Below, in pieces: positions 32,258 to 40,821 of a stretch of DNA of 64,000 nt (position 1 is the first letter of the stretch; each line of letters begins with the position of its first letter). The position numbers were made by a program, and so were the translations under genes. The notes under the pieces are model-generated. The model was not told the DNA's origin. It searched no databases and saw nothing but the letters and a program-made list of their open reading frames with translations. This DNA comes from Flavobacteriaceae bacterium (GTDB lineage Bacteria > Bacteroidota > Bacteroidia > Flavobacteriales > Flavobacteriaceae): contig JANQNQ010000011.1 in assembly GCA_028279515.1 (NCBI GenBank), forward strand, positions 214,427 to 278,426, given 5' to 3'.

Positions 32258-33934
32258 TTAGGCGAATTTACGTCTTCGCATCCAGTTGAAAACAAACCCG
32301 AAAAGAGCCAATAATAGAAGCGGAAGTCCTATGTTTACTGACTTCCAGAAGGTTTGGTCTTTGACCACTTTTTCTTTGTCTAAAAATGCGACGGCAATTT
32401 CTTTCGACCGAATGTTTATAAGTCCGCTGTCATCGAGAAGATAATTCACACAATTCAGTAAGAACTCCTTGTTGCCATAGTAATTGTTGGTCCACTTGTC
32501 GTATCCTAGCTCCAAAGGTTGTCCGTTACGTAATTGGTTTTTGATGACATCACCATCAGCAACGATGATCATTTTCGCATCCTTACCGTCATCAATATTT
32601 CCAGCAAATTTGAAAGGCTTTACGCGGTTTTTATAAGTAGAAGTAAATGTACCTTCCAACAAGGCCGCCAAGGTCTGATTCCCTTTTGAATACGAGGCTT
32701 GGTCTGGTTGTTGTCGAATCTCGTTTAAGCTAATCTCAAACGGAATTCCCACAGTTTTTGACAACGGAGAAGAAGTCAACAATACCTGTTTGCTAACGCC
32801 ATTATTATTGTCTAATAGATCGATCTGATTAACAAATTCAAACTTGATAGACCCCGTATTGTTGGTAATTGGGTGTGTGTTTTTATTTACGGTCAATACA
32901 TTGTAAAACCAAGGCACTGGATTGTATTGTGAGTTGGTACCATCACCCGTAGCTAATACGATAGGAGCGTGGTAAAGGTCTTTGGTCACCACCGGATTGA
33001 TTCTAGCCCCATAGCGGAAGAACATGTCGTCTAAGTTCAAATTTCGAGGAAATGCCAAGGTCTTTCCTTTTTCGTTAAAAAGGCTGTCCATTTCTACATG
33101 TACGGCATCAACTAGCCACAACGACTTTCCGCCATTCATGGTGTATTGATCCAGCACATATTTTTCTTCTTCTGTGAAGGCTTTCGTTGGTTTGGCGACG
33201 ACCATCAAATCAAAGCGTTGCAAGTTGGTCAATGTCTGCTCGTAATCACTTCCCAAGGCTTTGATATCAAAGGGAGCCACGTTATAGTACTCTCTAATAC
33301 TGGTTAAGAAATCAGCGATGAATATATCTGGTAATTCGTTATTCCCTTTTAGGATGGCGATTTTCTTTTTACTAGTGTTAGTGAGTTTTGAAAATCCATC
33401 TGCAAAGGCATACTCGAGATGCTGTACTGAGTTCGAAACGCGTTCTTCGCTCGTGGCGCCCAAGGTATTTTTCAGCAATGGGATGCGCACTGTTTTCTGT
33501 TTGTAGTTAGCAATGGCCCATGGGAATACTAACTCTTGTGAAACCTTGTTGTTTTCGGTAACGGTGGCTTGCGCAGGGGTTAACCCCAACTCAATCATTT
33601 GTTGCGTTACTGCTTCGGCGCTGGCTTCATCTTCAAGCGGATCGACAAAGTTGTATTCTATCAACGGATTATAAGCTTCGAACTCTTCAAGCAATTGACG
33701 GGTTTCGATCTGTAGCTTTTTAAATTCCGCAGGAAAACTTCCTTTTAAAAAAACATCTACAACGATGGGTTCTTCAATATCCTTAACGGTGTTTAGTGAA
33801 GCTTCAGACAAGGTATAACGTTGGTCTTGCGTAAGGTCAAAACGCTTGTAGAGATAGCTTCCACCTATATTGAGCAGAATCAGCATGGCAATACCGATAA
33901 AGAGCTTTTTGGTATGTGAATTCAAAAACTTCAA
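32258..33934 (-). CDS. gldG: Gliding motility-associated ABC transporter substrate-binding protein GldG
   Basis: The protein has 558 residues with an N-terminal membrane helix (LFIGIAMLILLNIGGSYLY) and a C-terminal one (IGLPLLLLALFGFVFNWM). The body matches the GldG/ABC-auxiliary family: 'FDLTQDQRYTLSEASLNTVK', 'EFKKLQIETRQLLEEFEAYN', 'IAILKGNNELPDIFIADFL' and 'KSLWLVDAVHVEMDSLF'. With GldF and GldA it forms an ABC transporter needed for gliding in Flavobacterium johnsoniae, though dispensable in some relatives. It overlaps gldF by 4 bp. The gldA gene is not in the window. Confidence 0.95.
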   Translation of the reverse strand: MKFLNSHTKKLFIGIAMLILLNIGGSYLYKRFDLTQDQRYTLSEASLNTVKDIEEPIVVDVFLKGSFPAEFKKLQIETRQLLEEFEAYNPLIEYNFVDPLEDEASAEAVTQQMIELGLTPAQATVTENNKVSQELVFPWAIANYKQKTVRIPLLKNTLGATSEERVSNSVQHLEYAFADGFSKLTNTSKKKIAILKGNNELPDIFIADFLTSIREYYNVAPFDIKALGSDYEQTLTNLQRFDLMVVAKPTKAFTEEEKYVLDQYTMNGGKSLWLVDAVHVEMDSLFNEKGKTLAFPRNLNLDDMFFRYGARINPVVTKDLYHAPIVLATGDGTNSQYNPVPWFYNVLTVNKNTHPITNNTGSIKFEFVNQIDLLDNNNGVSKQVLLTSSPLSKTVGIPFEISLNEIRQQPDQASYSKGNQTLAALLEGTFTSTYKNRVKPFKFAGNIDDGKDAKMIIVADGDVIKNQLRNGQPLELGYDKWTNNYYGNKEFLLNCVNYLLDDSGLINIRSKEIAVAFLDKEKVVKDQTFWKSVNIGLPLLLLALFGFVFNWMRRRKFA

Positions 33935-34662
33935 GCCGTTGTTCGTTTTAGTTTATAGGAAGTAAGCAGCAGGAAAAAGATGCTAATACTTACAAAATAT
34001 AATAGATCGCGTGTGTCGATGACACCGCGCCCAATGCTGTCAAAATGAGCTTTCATCCCGAGGTTATTGACAAAGGTGGAAGCATTTCCAAAAAGGTCGA
34101 GTCCCGCAAGTCCTTCAAACCCAAAAAAGAAAAAGAAACACAAGAAAACAGCCACAATAAAAGCGACGATCTGATTCTCCGAAAGGGTAGAGGCAAAGAT
34201 GCCAATGGCACAATAGGCCCCGATCAAGAAGAGAAGTCCAAAGTACGAGCCGATGGTGCTCCCGGTATCTAAGTTACCAATGGGGTTTCCTAATTTATAA
34301 ACGGTAAGAACGTATAATAGTGTTGGGATCAATGCCAAGAGAATAAGGGTGAAGGCTCCAAAATATTTACCCAAGACGATCTGCATATGACTAATGGGTT
34401 TGGTCACCAATAACTCGAGCGTTCCCATGCGTTTCTCATCTGAAAAGCTCTTCATGGTCACTGCTGGAATCAAAAAGATCAACACCCAAGGAGCCAGTGA
34501 GAAAAAGGAAGACAAGTCTGCAAAACCATAATCTAAAATATTAAACGCCCCTTTAAACACCCAAAGAAAGAGTCCATTGAGCACCAAAAAAATACCGATC
34601 ACAAGATACCCGATCGGAGAGGAGAAGAAGGCATTGATTTCTCTTTTTAATATGGCTAGCAT
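33931..34662 (-). CDS. gldF: Gliding motility-associated ABC transporter permease GldF
   Basis: The protein has 243 residues and about six membrane helices (YLVIGIFLVLNGLFLWVF, LAPWVLIFLIPAVTMKSF, LILLALIPTLLYVLTVY, FGLLFLIGAYCAIGIFA, IVAFIVAVFLCFFFFFGF, and one at the C-terminus). The loop 'SFSDEKRMGTLELLVTKPIS' is typical of ABC-2 permeases of the GldF type. It is encoded directly upstream of gldG with a 4-bp overlap, and its ATG touches the end of the preceding methyltransferase gene, so all are in one operon. Confidence 0.95.
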   Translation of the reverse strand: MLAILKREINAFFSSPIGYLVIGIFLVLNGLFLWVFKGAFNILDYGFADLSSFFSLAPWVLIFLIPAVTMKSFSDEKRMGTLELLVTKPISHMQIVLGKYFGAFTLILLALIPTLLYVLTVYKLGNPIGNLDTGSTIGSYFGLLFLIGAYCAIGIFASTLSENQIVAFIVAVFLCFFFFFGFEGLAGLDLFGNASTFVNNLGMKAHFDSIGRGVIDTRDLLYFVSISIFFLLLTSYKLKRTTA

Positions 34663-35490
34663 CTATCTTTTCTTTAGAATTAGGATGTCTTGGTGTTCGT
34701 TAAGTGCATCGGGTTTTGCGCCCGACCAATCCCCACGGATGAACTCTGTCACTTCAAAACCATTTTTGTTTGCCAGTTCAAAGATAAAATCTTTCTTGTA
34801 GGCAACATTGGCTTCTTTCACTTTTTCATCCATCAAGGTATAATGACCTTTATCAAATAGAAACGCCTTACTTCCCGATTTCATATGTGCCGATGAAACT
34901 TCATCTAAAATAAAGAAGGTAGCAAAGCAAATTTTCCCGGGTTTTAGTACACGATGAATCTCACTGAGATAGTTGTCTAAGTCATTAGGCATCATGTGTG
35001 TAAACACCGAAGTTAAAAAGGCAAAGTCGAAATCGGTATCTTGATACGGAAACTTGTAGAGTGCTGCTTCATCAGCGGTGTCCAAATTGTATAAGTCATT
35101 TTTAAGCGGAACAAATTGAAAATTGAAATGAGCGTACTTGCTGCCAACGTGTTTGTTGCACCAATCAACACCACGCTTTACCACATCGAAACCTTCATAG
35201 CGTCCTTTTTCATTTAGAAACTCGGTAAACGGAATGGCCATTCGACCAATACCTGACCCGATATCTAGCACCTGACTTTCGGGCGTTAGAGCCCCATATT
35301 TTTTGAAGTAGTTAAAGAAGGTCTTACCAATAGCGATAAAGTCGCCACCGCCCGTATATATCATTCCTTTTGGTGGTTCTAATGGGTGTCGTTTCCTAAA
35401 GAGGTCAACAGGAAGATATACCAGCCTTCTAGCATGGTATCTCCATTGTACAGGTAACGCATAATATAAAGATCTAAGCATCGACTTCAT
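34663..35490 (-). CDS. Class I SAM-dependent methyltransferase
   Basis: The protein has 275 residues. Motif I 'VLDIGSGIGRMAIPFTEFL' binds SAM. 'DFAFLTSVFTHMMPNDLDNY' with 'EIHRVLKPGKICFATFF' is the typical later core of methyltransf_11/25 families. The N-terminal ~40 residues are basic (MLRSLYYALPVQWRYHARRL) and may contact membrane or nucleic acid. It overlaps the preceding ABM-family gene by one base and abuts gldF. The substrate is unknown. Confidence 0.88.
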   Translation of the reverse strand: MKSMLRSLYYALPVQWRYHARRLVYLPVDLFRKRHPLEPPKGMIYTGGGDFIAIGKTFFNYFKKYGALTPESQVLDIGSGIGRMAIPFTEFLNEKGRYEGFDVVKRGVDWCNKHVGSKYAHFNFQFVPLKNDLYNLDTADEAALYKFPYQDTDFDFAFLTSVFTHMMPNDLDNYLSEIHRVLKPGKICFATFFILDEVSSAHMKSGSKAFLFDKGHYTLMDEKVKEANVAYKKDFIFELANKNGFEVTEFIRGDWSGAKPDALNEHQDILILKKR

Positions 35491-35786
35491 TAGGGCAAAC
35501 TTACAACTTTGTCAACACTCCAAGCTAAGGGGTTGTCATTAAAAAGAGCCTTGGTAAAGGTCCATACTTCTTTGAAAAGATCTGAATGTCGATAGCGTTC
35601 AAGGTCTTCTTCGTTTTCCCAAAAACTATAGGTGAAAAATATGTTCGAATGTTGCTTATCTCGATAAAGTTCTAGAAAGCTACAACCTTCAAAATTTCGA
35701 ATGGATTCTTTATTCTTATGAAAGTTTTCAACAAAGGCTTCTACCTTATTTTCTTGAAAACTCATTTTTACGATTCGTATGAACAT
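35490..35786 (-). CDS. Antibiotic biosynthesis monooxygenase (ABM)-fold protein
   Basis: The protein has 98 residues. The ferredoxin-like ABM fold is indicated by 'IVKMSFQENKVEAFVENF', 'FEGCSFLELYRDKQHSNIFF' and 'SFWENEEDLERYRHSDLFKE'. These small dimeric proteins include monooxygenases and many of unknown role. It is the first gene of a likely operon with the methyltransferase and gldFG. Confidence 0.85.
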   Translation of the reverse strand: MFIRIVKMSFQENKVEAFVENFHKNKESIRNFEGCSFLELYRDKQHSNIFFTYSFWENEEDLERYRHSDLFKEVWTFTKALFNDNPLAWSVDKVVSLP

Positions 35787-35870
35787 AGTTGTTAGTTCTT
35801 TGTTGTTGGTTCTTAGATATTAATCAGATTAGTAGTCAAACCATCAACTACCAACCAAGAACTAAGAACT
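35787..35870. repeat. Short spacer made of complementary heptamer-like repeats
   Basis: GTTGTTGGTTCTTAG (about 35800-35815) is largely complementary to CTACCAACCAAGAACTAAGAAC (about 35848-35870), so the spacer can form a hairpin. It belongs to the same repeat class as 1341-1382 and 37852-37960. Confidence 0.55.
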
Positions 35871-36701
35871 TCAATAAAACTTGACGGTAACGGTATCTCT
35901 GAAACGCAATCCAAAGAGGCTGCTGGCCCCGCCAACGGTTAGTGGGTTGCTTTTATAGATGGCCAGTTCGATGTACCCGGCAGAGTTAAAAATGGCCAAT
36001 TTCTTTCCGTCTTCTTCACGCTTTGAGCGATCTACTGAAAAATTGATAGCGTCGCTGTAGCGTTCATATACATTTTTGAATTTATAATTCCGTGCAAATA
36101 TCTCAAAAGGTCTACCTTTACCAACTTCGCCGAAGACCTTTCGGGAGATATTTGTGACTACGTTTCCATAGTTGTCAATATAGATAACTGACCCGATGAT
36201 TTGCTTTCCGTCTTGATGTACCACCGGCTTGATACCAGTAAGTTGTTTTATATCGTCAATAGGTTTTCCGATTACTTCCAACGTGCCGCCACGAGCAATA
36301 TGGGCGGCTGTTTGGACAAATACGTCCAGTACAGGGAAATTACTCTCGATGCGATCATGAATGTTGATTTCAACCACCTTTTCGGGCACCAGCTCTGACA
36401 TGATCAAGCTCATGATACCGTTATTGGCACAGATGAAATAGTGTCCATCGAGCTTTATGGCGATGTGTTGGTTTTCGGGAGTCAACTCAGAGTCGATCCC
36501 GATGATATGGATGCTCCCTTTTGGGAAGCTGTTGTAGGCATTTTGGATGATATAAGCGGCCTCGATAATGTTAAACGGACTCACTCCATGCGAAATATCA
36601 ACGATCCTCACAGTATCCAATTCATTGTAGATAGCTCCTTTAACAGCTCCGACAAAGTGATCTTTCTCTCCAAAATCTGTCGTTAAAGTGATGATCGGCA
36701 T
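35871..36701 (-). CDS. DUF62 protein: SAM hydroxide adenosyltransferase / chlorinase-fluorinase family
   Basis: The protein has 276 residues. It begins 'PIITLTTDFGEKDHFVGAVK', the standard family start, with 'VDISHGVSPFNIIEAAYI', 'FICANNGIMSLI', 'VIYIDNYGNVVTNI' and 'NSAGYIELAIYKSNP'. Fluorinases and chlorinases are members, but the great majority are SAM hydrolases (SAM + water to adenosine + methionine), and nothing here suggests halogenation. It is divergent from phoH across a 190-bp region, a common flavobacterial arrangement. Confidence 0.92.
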   Translation of the reverse strand: MPIITLTTDFGEKDHFVGAVKGAIYNELDTVRIVDISHGVSPFNIIEAAYIIQNAYNSFPKGSIHIIGIDSELTPENQHIAIKLDGHYFICANNGIMSLIMSELVPEKVVEINIHDRIESNFPVLDVFVQTAAHIARGGTLEVIGKPIDDIKQLTGIKPVVHQDGKQIIGSVIYIDNYGNVVTNISRKVFGEVGKGRPFEIFARNYKFKNVYERYSDAINFSVDRSKREEDGKKLAIFNSAGYIELAIYKSNPLTVGGASSLFGLRFRDTVTVKFY

Positions 36702-36891
36702 TGATGAATTGTTGATATTTTTTTAAATTAGAGAAACTAAATTTTACTTAAGTTTGTCTAAGTGACGAAAGTAATTTTTTTTGCGATAAAAATCGGCACG
36801 ATTCGCAAAAAAATATCAAGAGAATGCAAGTTCTGGCTTGTTTTCTCTAAACCATTCGCCAAGAAATGTTAACTAAATAACGAAGCAGCTT

Positions 36892-37851
36892 TTGAACGAA
36901 CTCATCATCGAACTCACCGAAGTAAACCCAAGAGAATTCTTTGGTCAACAAAACAACAACATCGCCCTTTTAAAAAAATACTTCCCTAAACTGAAAATAA
37001 TCGCCAGGGGAAATAAGATCAAAGCCTACGGCGAAGAAGACCTATTAGAAGAGTTTGATCGTCGCATGGACATGCTCACAGCTCATTTTGGAAAGTACAA
37101 CACGCTTGATGAAAATGTGATCGAACGTATACTCACCAGCGATGGCAAGGAAGACTATGAAACTTCGGCTGGGAGCGGAGAGGTTCTCGTTCATGGTGTA
37201 GGAGGGAAGTTGATCAAAGCCCAAACTCCTAATCAACGCAAACTGGTCGAGTTGACCAAAAAGAACGATATGGTCTTTGCCATTGGCCCAGCAGGAACGG
37301 GTAAAACCTATACAGGTGTAGCTTTGGCCGTGAAAGCGCTGAAAGAAAAGCAAGTAAAAAGAATCATTCTAACACGTCCTGCGGTTGAAGCAGGTGAAAA
37401 CCTTGGTTTCCTTCCGGGGGATTTAAAGGAAAAGTTAGATCCCTATATGCAGCCTTTGTATGATGCGTTACGCGATATGATCCCGAGTGAAAAGCTGGAA
37501 TCCTACATTGAAAAAGGAATCATTCAGATTGCACCAATGGCCTTCATGCGCGGACGTACTTTGGACAATGCTTTCGTCATCTTAGATGAAGCACAAAATA
37601 CCACCCACGCTCAGATGAAAATGTTCTTGACCCGTATGGGGAAGAACGCCAAATTCATGATCACTGGTGATCCGGGACAGATCGACCTCCCACGTCGTGT
37701 GATCTCTGGTTTAAAGGAAGCGTTGCTAGTACTCAAGGACATCAAAGGCATCGGAATCATCTACCTCGATGATAAAGATGTAATCCGTCATAAACTTGTG
37801 AAGCATGTGATCGAAGCCTACAAGAATATTGAACATGCAGGCAGTAATTAG
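36892..37851 (+). CDS. PhoH-family ATPase
   Basis: The protein has 319 residues from a TTG start at 36892; no in-frame ATG or GTG exists between the preceding stop (36874) and this codon. A KH-like N-terminal region (NIALLKKYFPKLKIIARGNK) precedes the PhoH ATPase domain: Walker A 'GPAGTGKT' near residue 131, 'TRPAVEAGENLGFLPGDLKE', Walker B 'AFVILDEAQNTT' and 'ITGDPGQIDLP'. PhoH proteins are ATPases linked to RNA metabolism; the exact role is not established. It is followed by a 140-bp low-complexity spacer before purC. Confidence 0.92.
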   Translation: MNELIIELTEVNPREFFGQQNNNIALLKKYFPKLKIIARGNKIKAYGEEDLLEEFDRRMDMLTAHFGKYNTLDENVIERILTSDGKEDYETSAGSGEVLVHGVGGKLIKAQTPNQRKLVELTKKNDMVFAIGPAGTGKTYTGVALAVKALKEKQVKRIILTRPAVEAGENLGFLPGDLKEKLDPYMQPLYDALRDMIPSEKLESYIEKGIIQIAPMAFMRGRTLDNAFVILDEAQNTTHAQMKMFLTRMGKNAKFMITGDPGQIDLPRRVISGLKEALLVLKDIKGIGIIYLDDKDVIRHKLVKHVIEAYKNIEHAGSN

Positions 37852-37958
37852 TTGTTAGTTCTTAGTCTTTAGTTTTTGGAATTTGGGGTTTGAGATTTGG
37901 AACTTCATATAGACATACAAAATTTGCTAACTAACAACCAAAGACTAACGACTAAAGA
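37852..37958. repeat. Low-complexity complementary repeats between phoH and purC
   Basis: TAGTTGTTAGTTCTTAGTC at the left and CTAACAACCAAAGACTAACG at the right are roughly inverse complements, with GGAATTTGGGGTTTGAGATT between. Same class as the other repeat spacers; no gene. Confidence 0.55.
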
Positions 37959-37959
37959 C

Positions 37960-37967
37960 TATCTTTG
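37960..37967 (+). promoter_or_regulatory. -7 element of purC
   Basis: TATCTTTG (37960-37967) fits TAnnTTTG. Transcription should begin ~37974, so the ATG at 37992 is the first usable start. No good -33 is seen at the normal distance. Confidence 0.55.
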
Positions 37968-37991
37968 CCGCTTCAATACAACAACACAACA

Positions 37992-38942
37992 ATGAATACC
38001 ATTACTGATACCAATTTTAACTTTCCGGGACAGCAGTCCGTCTATAAAGGAAAGGTGCGCGAAGTCTATGCAATTAACGATGATCTTTTGGTGATGATTG
38101 CCAGCGATCGCCTGTCAGCTTTCGACGTGGTGATGCCCAAAGGAATTCCTTATAAAGGACAGATTCTAAATCAGATCGCAACGAAGATGATGAAGGCTAC
38201 CGAAGACTTGGTGCCTAACTGGTTGCTTGCAACACCCGATCCAAATGTGGCTATCGGACATCAATGCGAACCGTTTAAAGTAGAGATGGTCATCAGAGGA
38301 TACCTTTCAGGTCATGCAGCTCGAGAATACAGAGCTGGAAAACGCATGCTATGTGGAGTACCAATGCCAGAGGGTATGAAAGAAAATGACAAGTTTCCTG
38401 CACCCATCATCACTCCAGCTACCAAAGCCGAAAAGGGAGATCACGATGAAGATATTTCAAGGGAAGAAATCCTGAACCATGGAATCGTCTCAGAAGAAGA
38501 TTACGTGGTTTTAGAAGACTACACTCGAAAACTGTTTCAAAGAGGCACTGAGATTGCCGCGCAACGCGGACTCATCCTTGTCGACACCAAATACGAATTC
38601 GGAAAAACCAAAGACGGAAAGATTGTTCTGATCGATGAGATTCATACACCTGATTCTTCACGCTACTTTTACGCGGAAGGCTACCAAGAACGCCAAGATA
38701 AGGGCGAAAAGCAAAAGCAACTTTCAAAAGAATTCGTACGCCAATGGTTGATTAGCAATGGCTTTCAAGGACTTGAAGGACAGTCGGTACCGCACATGAG
38801 TGATGACTATATCAAAACCGTTTCGGATCGCTACATCGAATTGTACGAGAACATTACAGGTGAATCGTTTGAAAGAGCAGATCTATCCAGCATCCAGGAG
38901 CGAATCGAAAACAATGTACTTCAGTTTTTGCAAACCAATTAG
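37992..38942 (+). CDS. purC: Phosphoribosylaminoimidazole-succinocarboxamide synthase
   Basis: The start is at 37992 (316 residues), since a longer frame begins with TTG inside the -7 box. Family motifs: '[20 protein letters not shown]', '[19 protein letters not shown]', '[20 protein letters not shown]' and the signature '[16 protein letters not shown]'. It joins aspartate to CAIR with ATP in purine biosynthesis, in the cytoplasm. It is about 70 residues longer than the E. coli enzyme, as usual for this eukaryote-like/Bacteroidota subgroup. The stop overlaps the convergent next gene by 4 bp. Confidence 0.97.
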   Translation: MNTITDTNFNFPGQQSVYKGKVREVYAINDDLLVMIASDRLSAFDVVMPKGIPYKGQILNQIATKMMKATEDLVPNWLLATPDPNVAIGHQCEPFKVEMVIRGYLSGHAAREYRAGKRMLCGVPMPEGMKENDKFPAPIITPATKAEKGDHDEDISREEILNHGIVSEEDYVVLEDYTRKLFQRGTEIAAQRGLILVDTKYEFGKTKDGKIVLIDEIHTPDSSRYFYAEGYQERQDKGEKQKQLSKEFVRQWLISNGFQGLEGQSVPHMSDDYIKTVSDRYIELYENITGESFERADLSSIQERIENNVLQFLQTN

Positions 38943-39478
38943 TTCGGTAAGTATTCCTTCGGAATTGGATTGGCTTCGGTTTCTCCTGTCCAATAAATGT
39001 TCATAACCCACCATCGTTTGCCGTCATGCAATAGCTGAATGCTGTTGATACCACGAATGAAAGGCTCTGTATCTGCCTTTGTCTTAAACGATTCGTAGGT
39101 GCTGAACACATGAGCCAAGCTTCCAAAACGCTCGGTCTTTCGGTGAATTTCCTTTTCAAAAAAACCGTTTTCCTCCAGCCACTTTCCAGAAGAGGCAATA
39201 TAGTCATTCATCGTCATATAGCGATATCCCATTACTTCCTGACGATTCTTCCCAGAAGGAATCAGTTTGGCATCTGGAGCAAACAAATATTTGAAAAGTT
39301 CCCAGTTTCTGGCTTCCCCTTTTTCGCCAGAGATAGCGGCGTACAAGGTTTCAAGAGTGCTGTCAATGGTCTGTACTTTTTCTAAGTATTTGTCGTCAAA
39401 GTCGCTTTCCTCAGAGGCTTGTCCCTGTACATAAAAGCCAGTTAGAACAAGAACTAGGATGGTGAGTAGATGCTTCAT
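38939..39478 (-). CDS. Secreted NTF2/SnoaL-like protein
   Basis: The protein has 179 residues with a signal peptide ending YVQGQ. The remainder fits an NTF2-like cone fold: '[20 protein letters not shown]', '[12 protein letters not shown]', '[15 protein letters not shown]', '[20 protein letters not shown]'. NTF2-like proteins may bind small molecules or act as enzymes; no catalytic set is evident. It is convergent with purC, overlapping by 4 bp. Confidence 0.8.
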   Translation of the reverse strand: MKHLLTILVLVLTGFYVQGQASEESDFDDKYLEKVQTIDSTLETLYAAISGEKGEARNWELFKYLFAPDAKLIPSGKNRQEVMGYRYMTMNDYIASSGKWLEENGFFEKEIHRKTERFGSLAHVFSTYESFKTKADTEPFIRGINSIQLLHDGKRWWVMNIYWTGETEANPIPKEYLPN

Positions 39479-39613
39479 ATTGTTGGTTTTGAACCTTCAA
39501 GATACGATGTAATGCTTATATTTTCAGTTGTGAACGTGTTAAACCCTTATTAAAAAGTAGGGAGAGTGGCCTATGCGCAGTACATTTATGTATCGTACCA
39601 ATATTCTTTCAGC

Positions 39614-40702
39614 ATGAAAAATAGAACCGCTTTTCTTTTGATTTTCATTTTGTTTCTAGGAATGTCGATCACTGCACAAGACCTTACATTTGAAGAATAC
39701 AATCCAACGTCAACACTTGTCGTTCCAGAGAATAAGGTGATTCGAGCCAAATTCCCGTTTATCGATGTGCATGGCCATCAATATCGCATGCCCACTCAAG
39801 ATCTGAGTCCGGTGGTAGCTGCAATGGATACCTTGAATATGAAGATCATGGTGAACTTGAGTGGACGCTCGGGTACTGATTTAAAACAATCAGTGAAGAA
39901 CATTGCCGACAATTTTCCGAATCGTTTTGTGGTCTTTGCCAACATTGATTTTAGTGGGGTAGGAAGTGTAGGATGGACACAACGAACCGTAGCCCAATTG
40001 GAAGAAGATGTGCAAAGTGGCGCGCGTGGTCTAAAGGTCTATAAGAGCCTTGGATTGCGCAATAAGGATACCAGCGGAAAGCGCTTAGCTATTGATGATC
40101 CTCGTCTGGATCCAATTTGGGCCAAGTGTGGAGAACTAGGGATTCCGGTGTTGATTCATGCTGCAGACCCAAAACCATTTTGGGATGAGCATGATGCCAA
40201 TAACGAGCGCTGGCTCGAGCTAAAATTGCGTCCGCGTAGAAAAAGAGGAGCGAACAATCCGGCTCCATGGGAGCAGATCATTGCTGAGCAACATCGCATG
40301 TTTAAAAAACATCCTAATACCAAATTTATTAATGCCCATATGGGCTGGTTTGCCAACGATTTAGGTAGGCTGGGGCAATTAATGGACGAAATTCCCAACA
40401 TGTATGTGGGCATCGCCGCCATTATAGCCGAGTTGGGGCGACAGCCTCGATTTGCTAAGGCCTTCTTTGAAAAGTACCAAGACCGCATCTTGTTTGGAAA
40501 AGACAGCTGGAAACCCGAAGAGTTCCCTACCTATTTCAGGGTACTGGAGACCACTGACGAGTACTTTCCGTATCACAAGAAATATCATGCGTTTTGGGCC
40601 ATGTATGGCATGGATCTCTCTGACGAAGTACTAAAAAAGGTGTACTACAAAAATGCACTGAAGATTATCCCAGGTTTAGATAAAAGCGGATTTCCCAATT
40701 AA
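39614..40702 (+). CDS. Secreted amidohydrolase-family (amidohydro_2-like) hydrolase
   Basis: The start was moved to the ATG at 39614 (362 residues), which opens the signal peptide (MKNRTAFLLIFILFLGMSIT). The TIM-barrel metal hydrolase is indicated by 'FIDVHGHQYRMP' (HxH at strand 1), 'GIPVLIHAADPKPFWDEHD' (strand-end histidine), 'NTKFINAHMGWFANDLGRLG' and 'DRILFGKDSWKPEEF' (late aspartate). The family includes decarboxylases and lactonases. The substrate is unknown, but export to the periplasm or outside is likely. It is monocistronic. Confidence 0.85.
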   Translation: MKNRTAFLLIFILFLGMSITAQDLTFEEYNPTSTLVVPENKVIRAKFPFIDVHGHQYRMPTQDLSPVVAAMDTLNMKIMVNLSGRSGTDLKQSVKNIADNFPNRFVVFANIDFSGVGSVGWTQRTVAQLEEDVQSGARGLKVYKSLGLRNKDTSGKRLAIDDPRLDPIWAKCGELGIPVLIHAADPKPFWDEHDANNERWLELKLRPRRKRGANNPAPWEQIIAEQHRMFKKHPNTKFINAHMGWFANDLGRLGQLMDEIPNMYVGIAAIIAELGRQPRFAKAFFEKYQDRILFGKDSWKPEEFPTYFRVLETTDEYFPYHKKYHAFWAMYGMDLSDEVLKKVYYKNALKIIPGLDKSGFPN

Positions 40703-40758
40703 GCGATTAAAAGAACATTGTTGAATTAATTCATTAATCTCATTGCAGCATTGTCATG

Positions 40759-40774
40759 GTAGGGTCAACCCTAC
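40759..40774. promoter_or_regulatory. Palindromic operator GTAGGGT-NN-ACCCTAC, copy 1
   Basis: GTAGGGT-CA-ACCCTAC, extended to GGTAGGGT/ACCCTACC at 40758-40775. It ends 23 bp before the -7 element of the two-component operon and lies just upstream of the -33 TTG (40778-40780). The same site at the same 23-bp spacing precedes both flanking surface-protein genes. Confidence 0.75.
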
Positions 40775-40777
40775 CAT

Positions 40778-40805
40778 TTGAGGCATTATTTTTTTCATAG
40801 TTTTA
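40778..40805 (+). promoter_or_regulatory. Promoter of the two-component operon
   Basis: TTG (40778-40780), 17 bp, TAGTTTTA (40798-40805), one mismatch to TAnnTTTG. Its position relative to the palindrome is identical in the two other promoters of the group. Confidence 0.6.
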
Positions 40806-40821
40806 CAAAAAATGATACCCC

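Noticed and set aside
35871..36701. Fluorinase/chlorinase call
   Set aside because: The sequence fits the DUF62 family, but nothing indicates halogenation and most members are SAM hydrolases.
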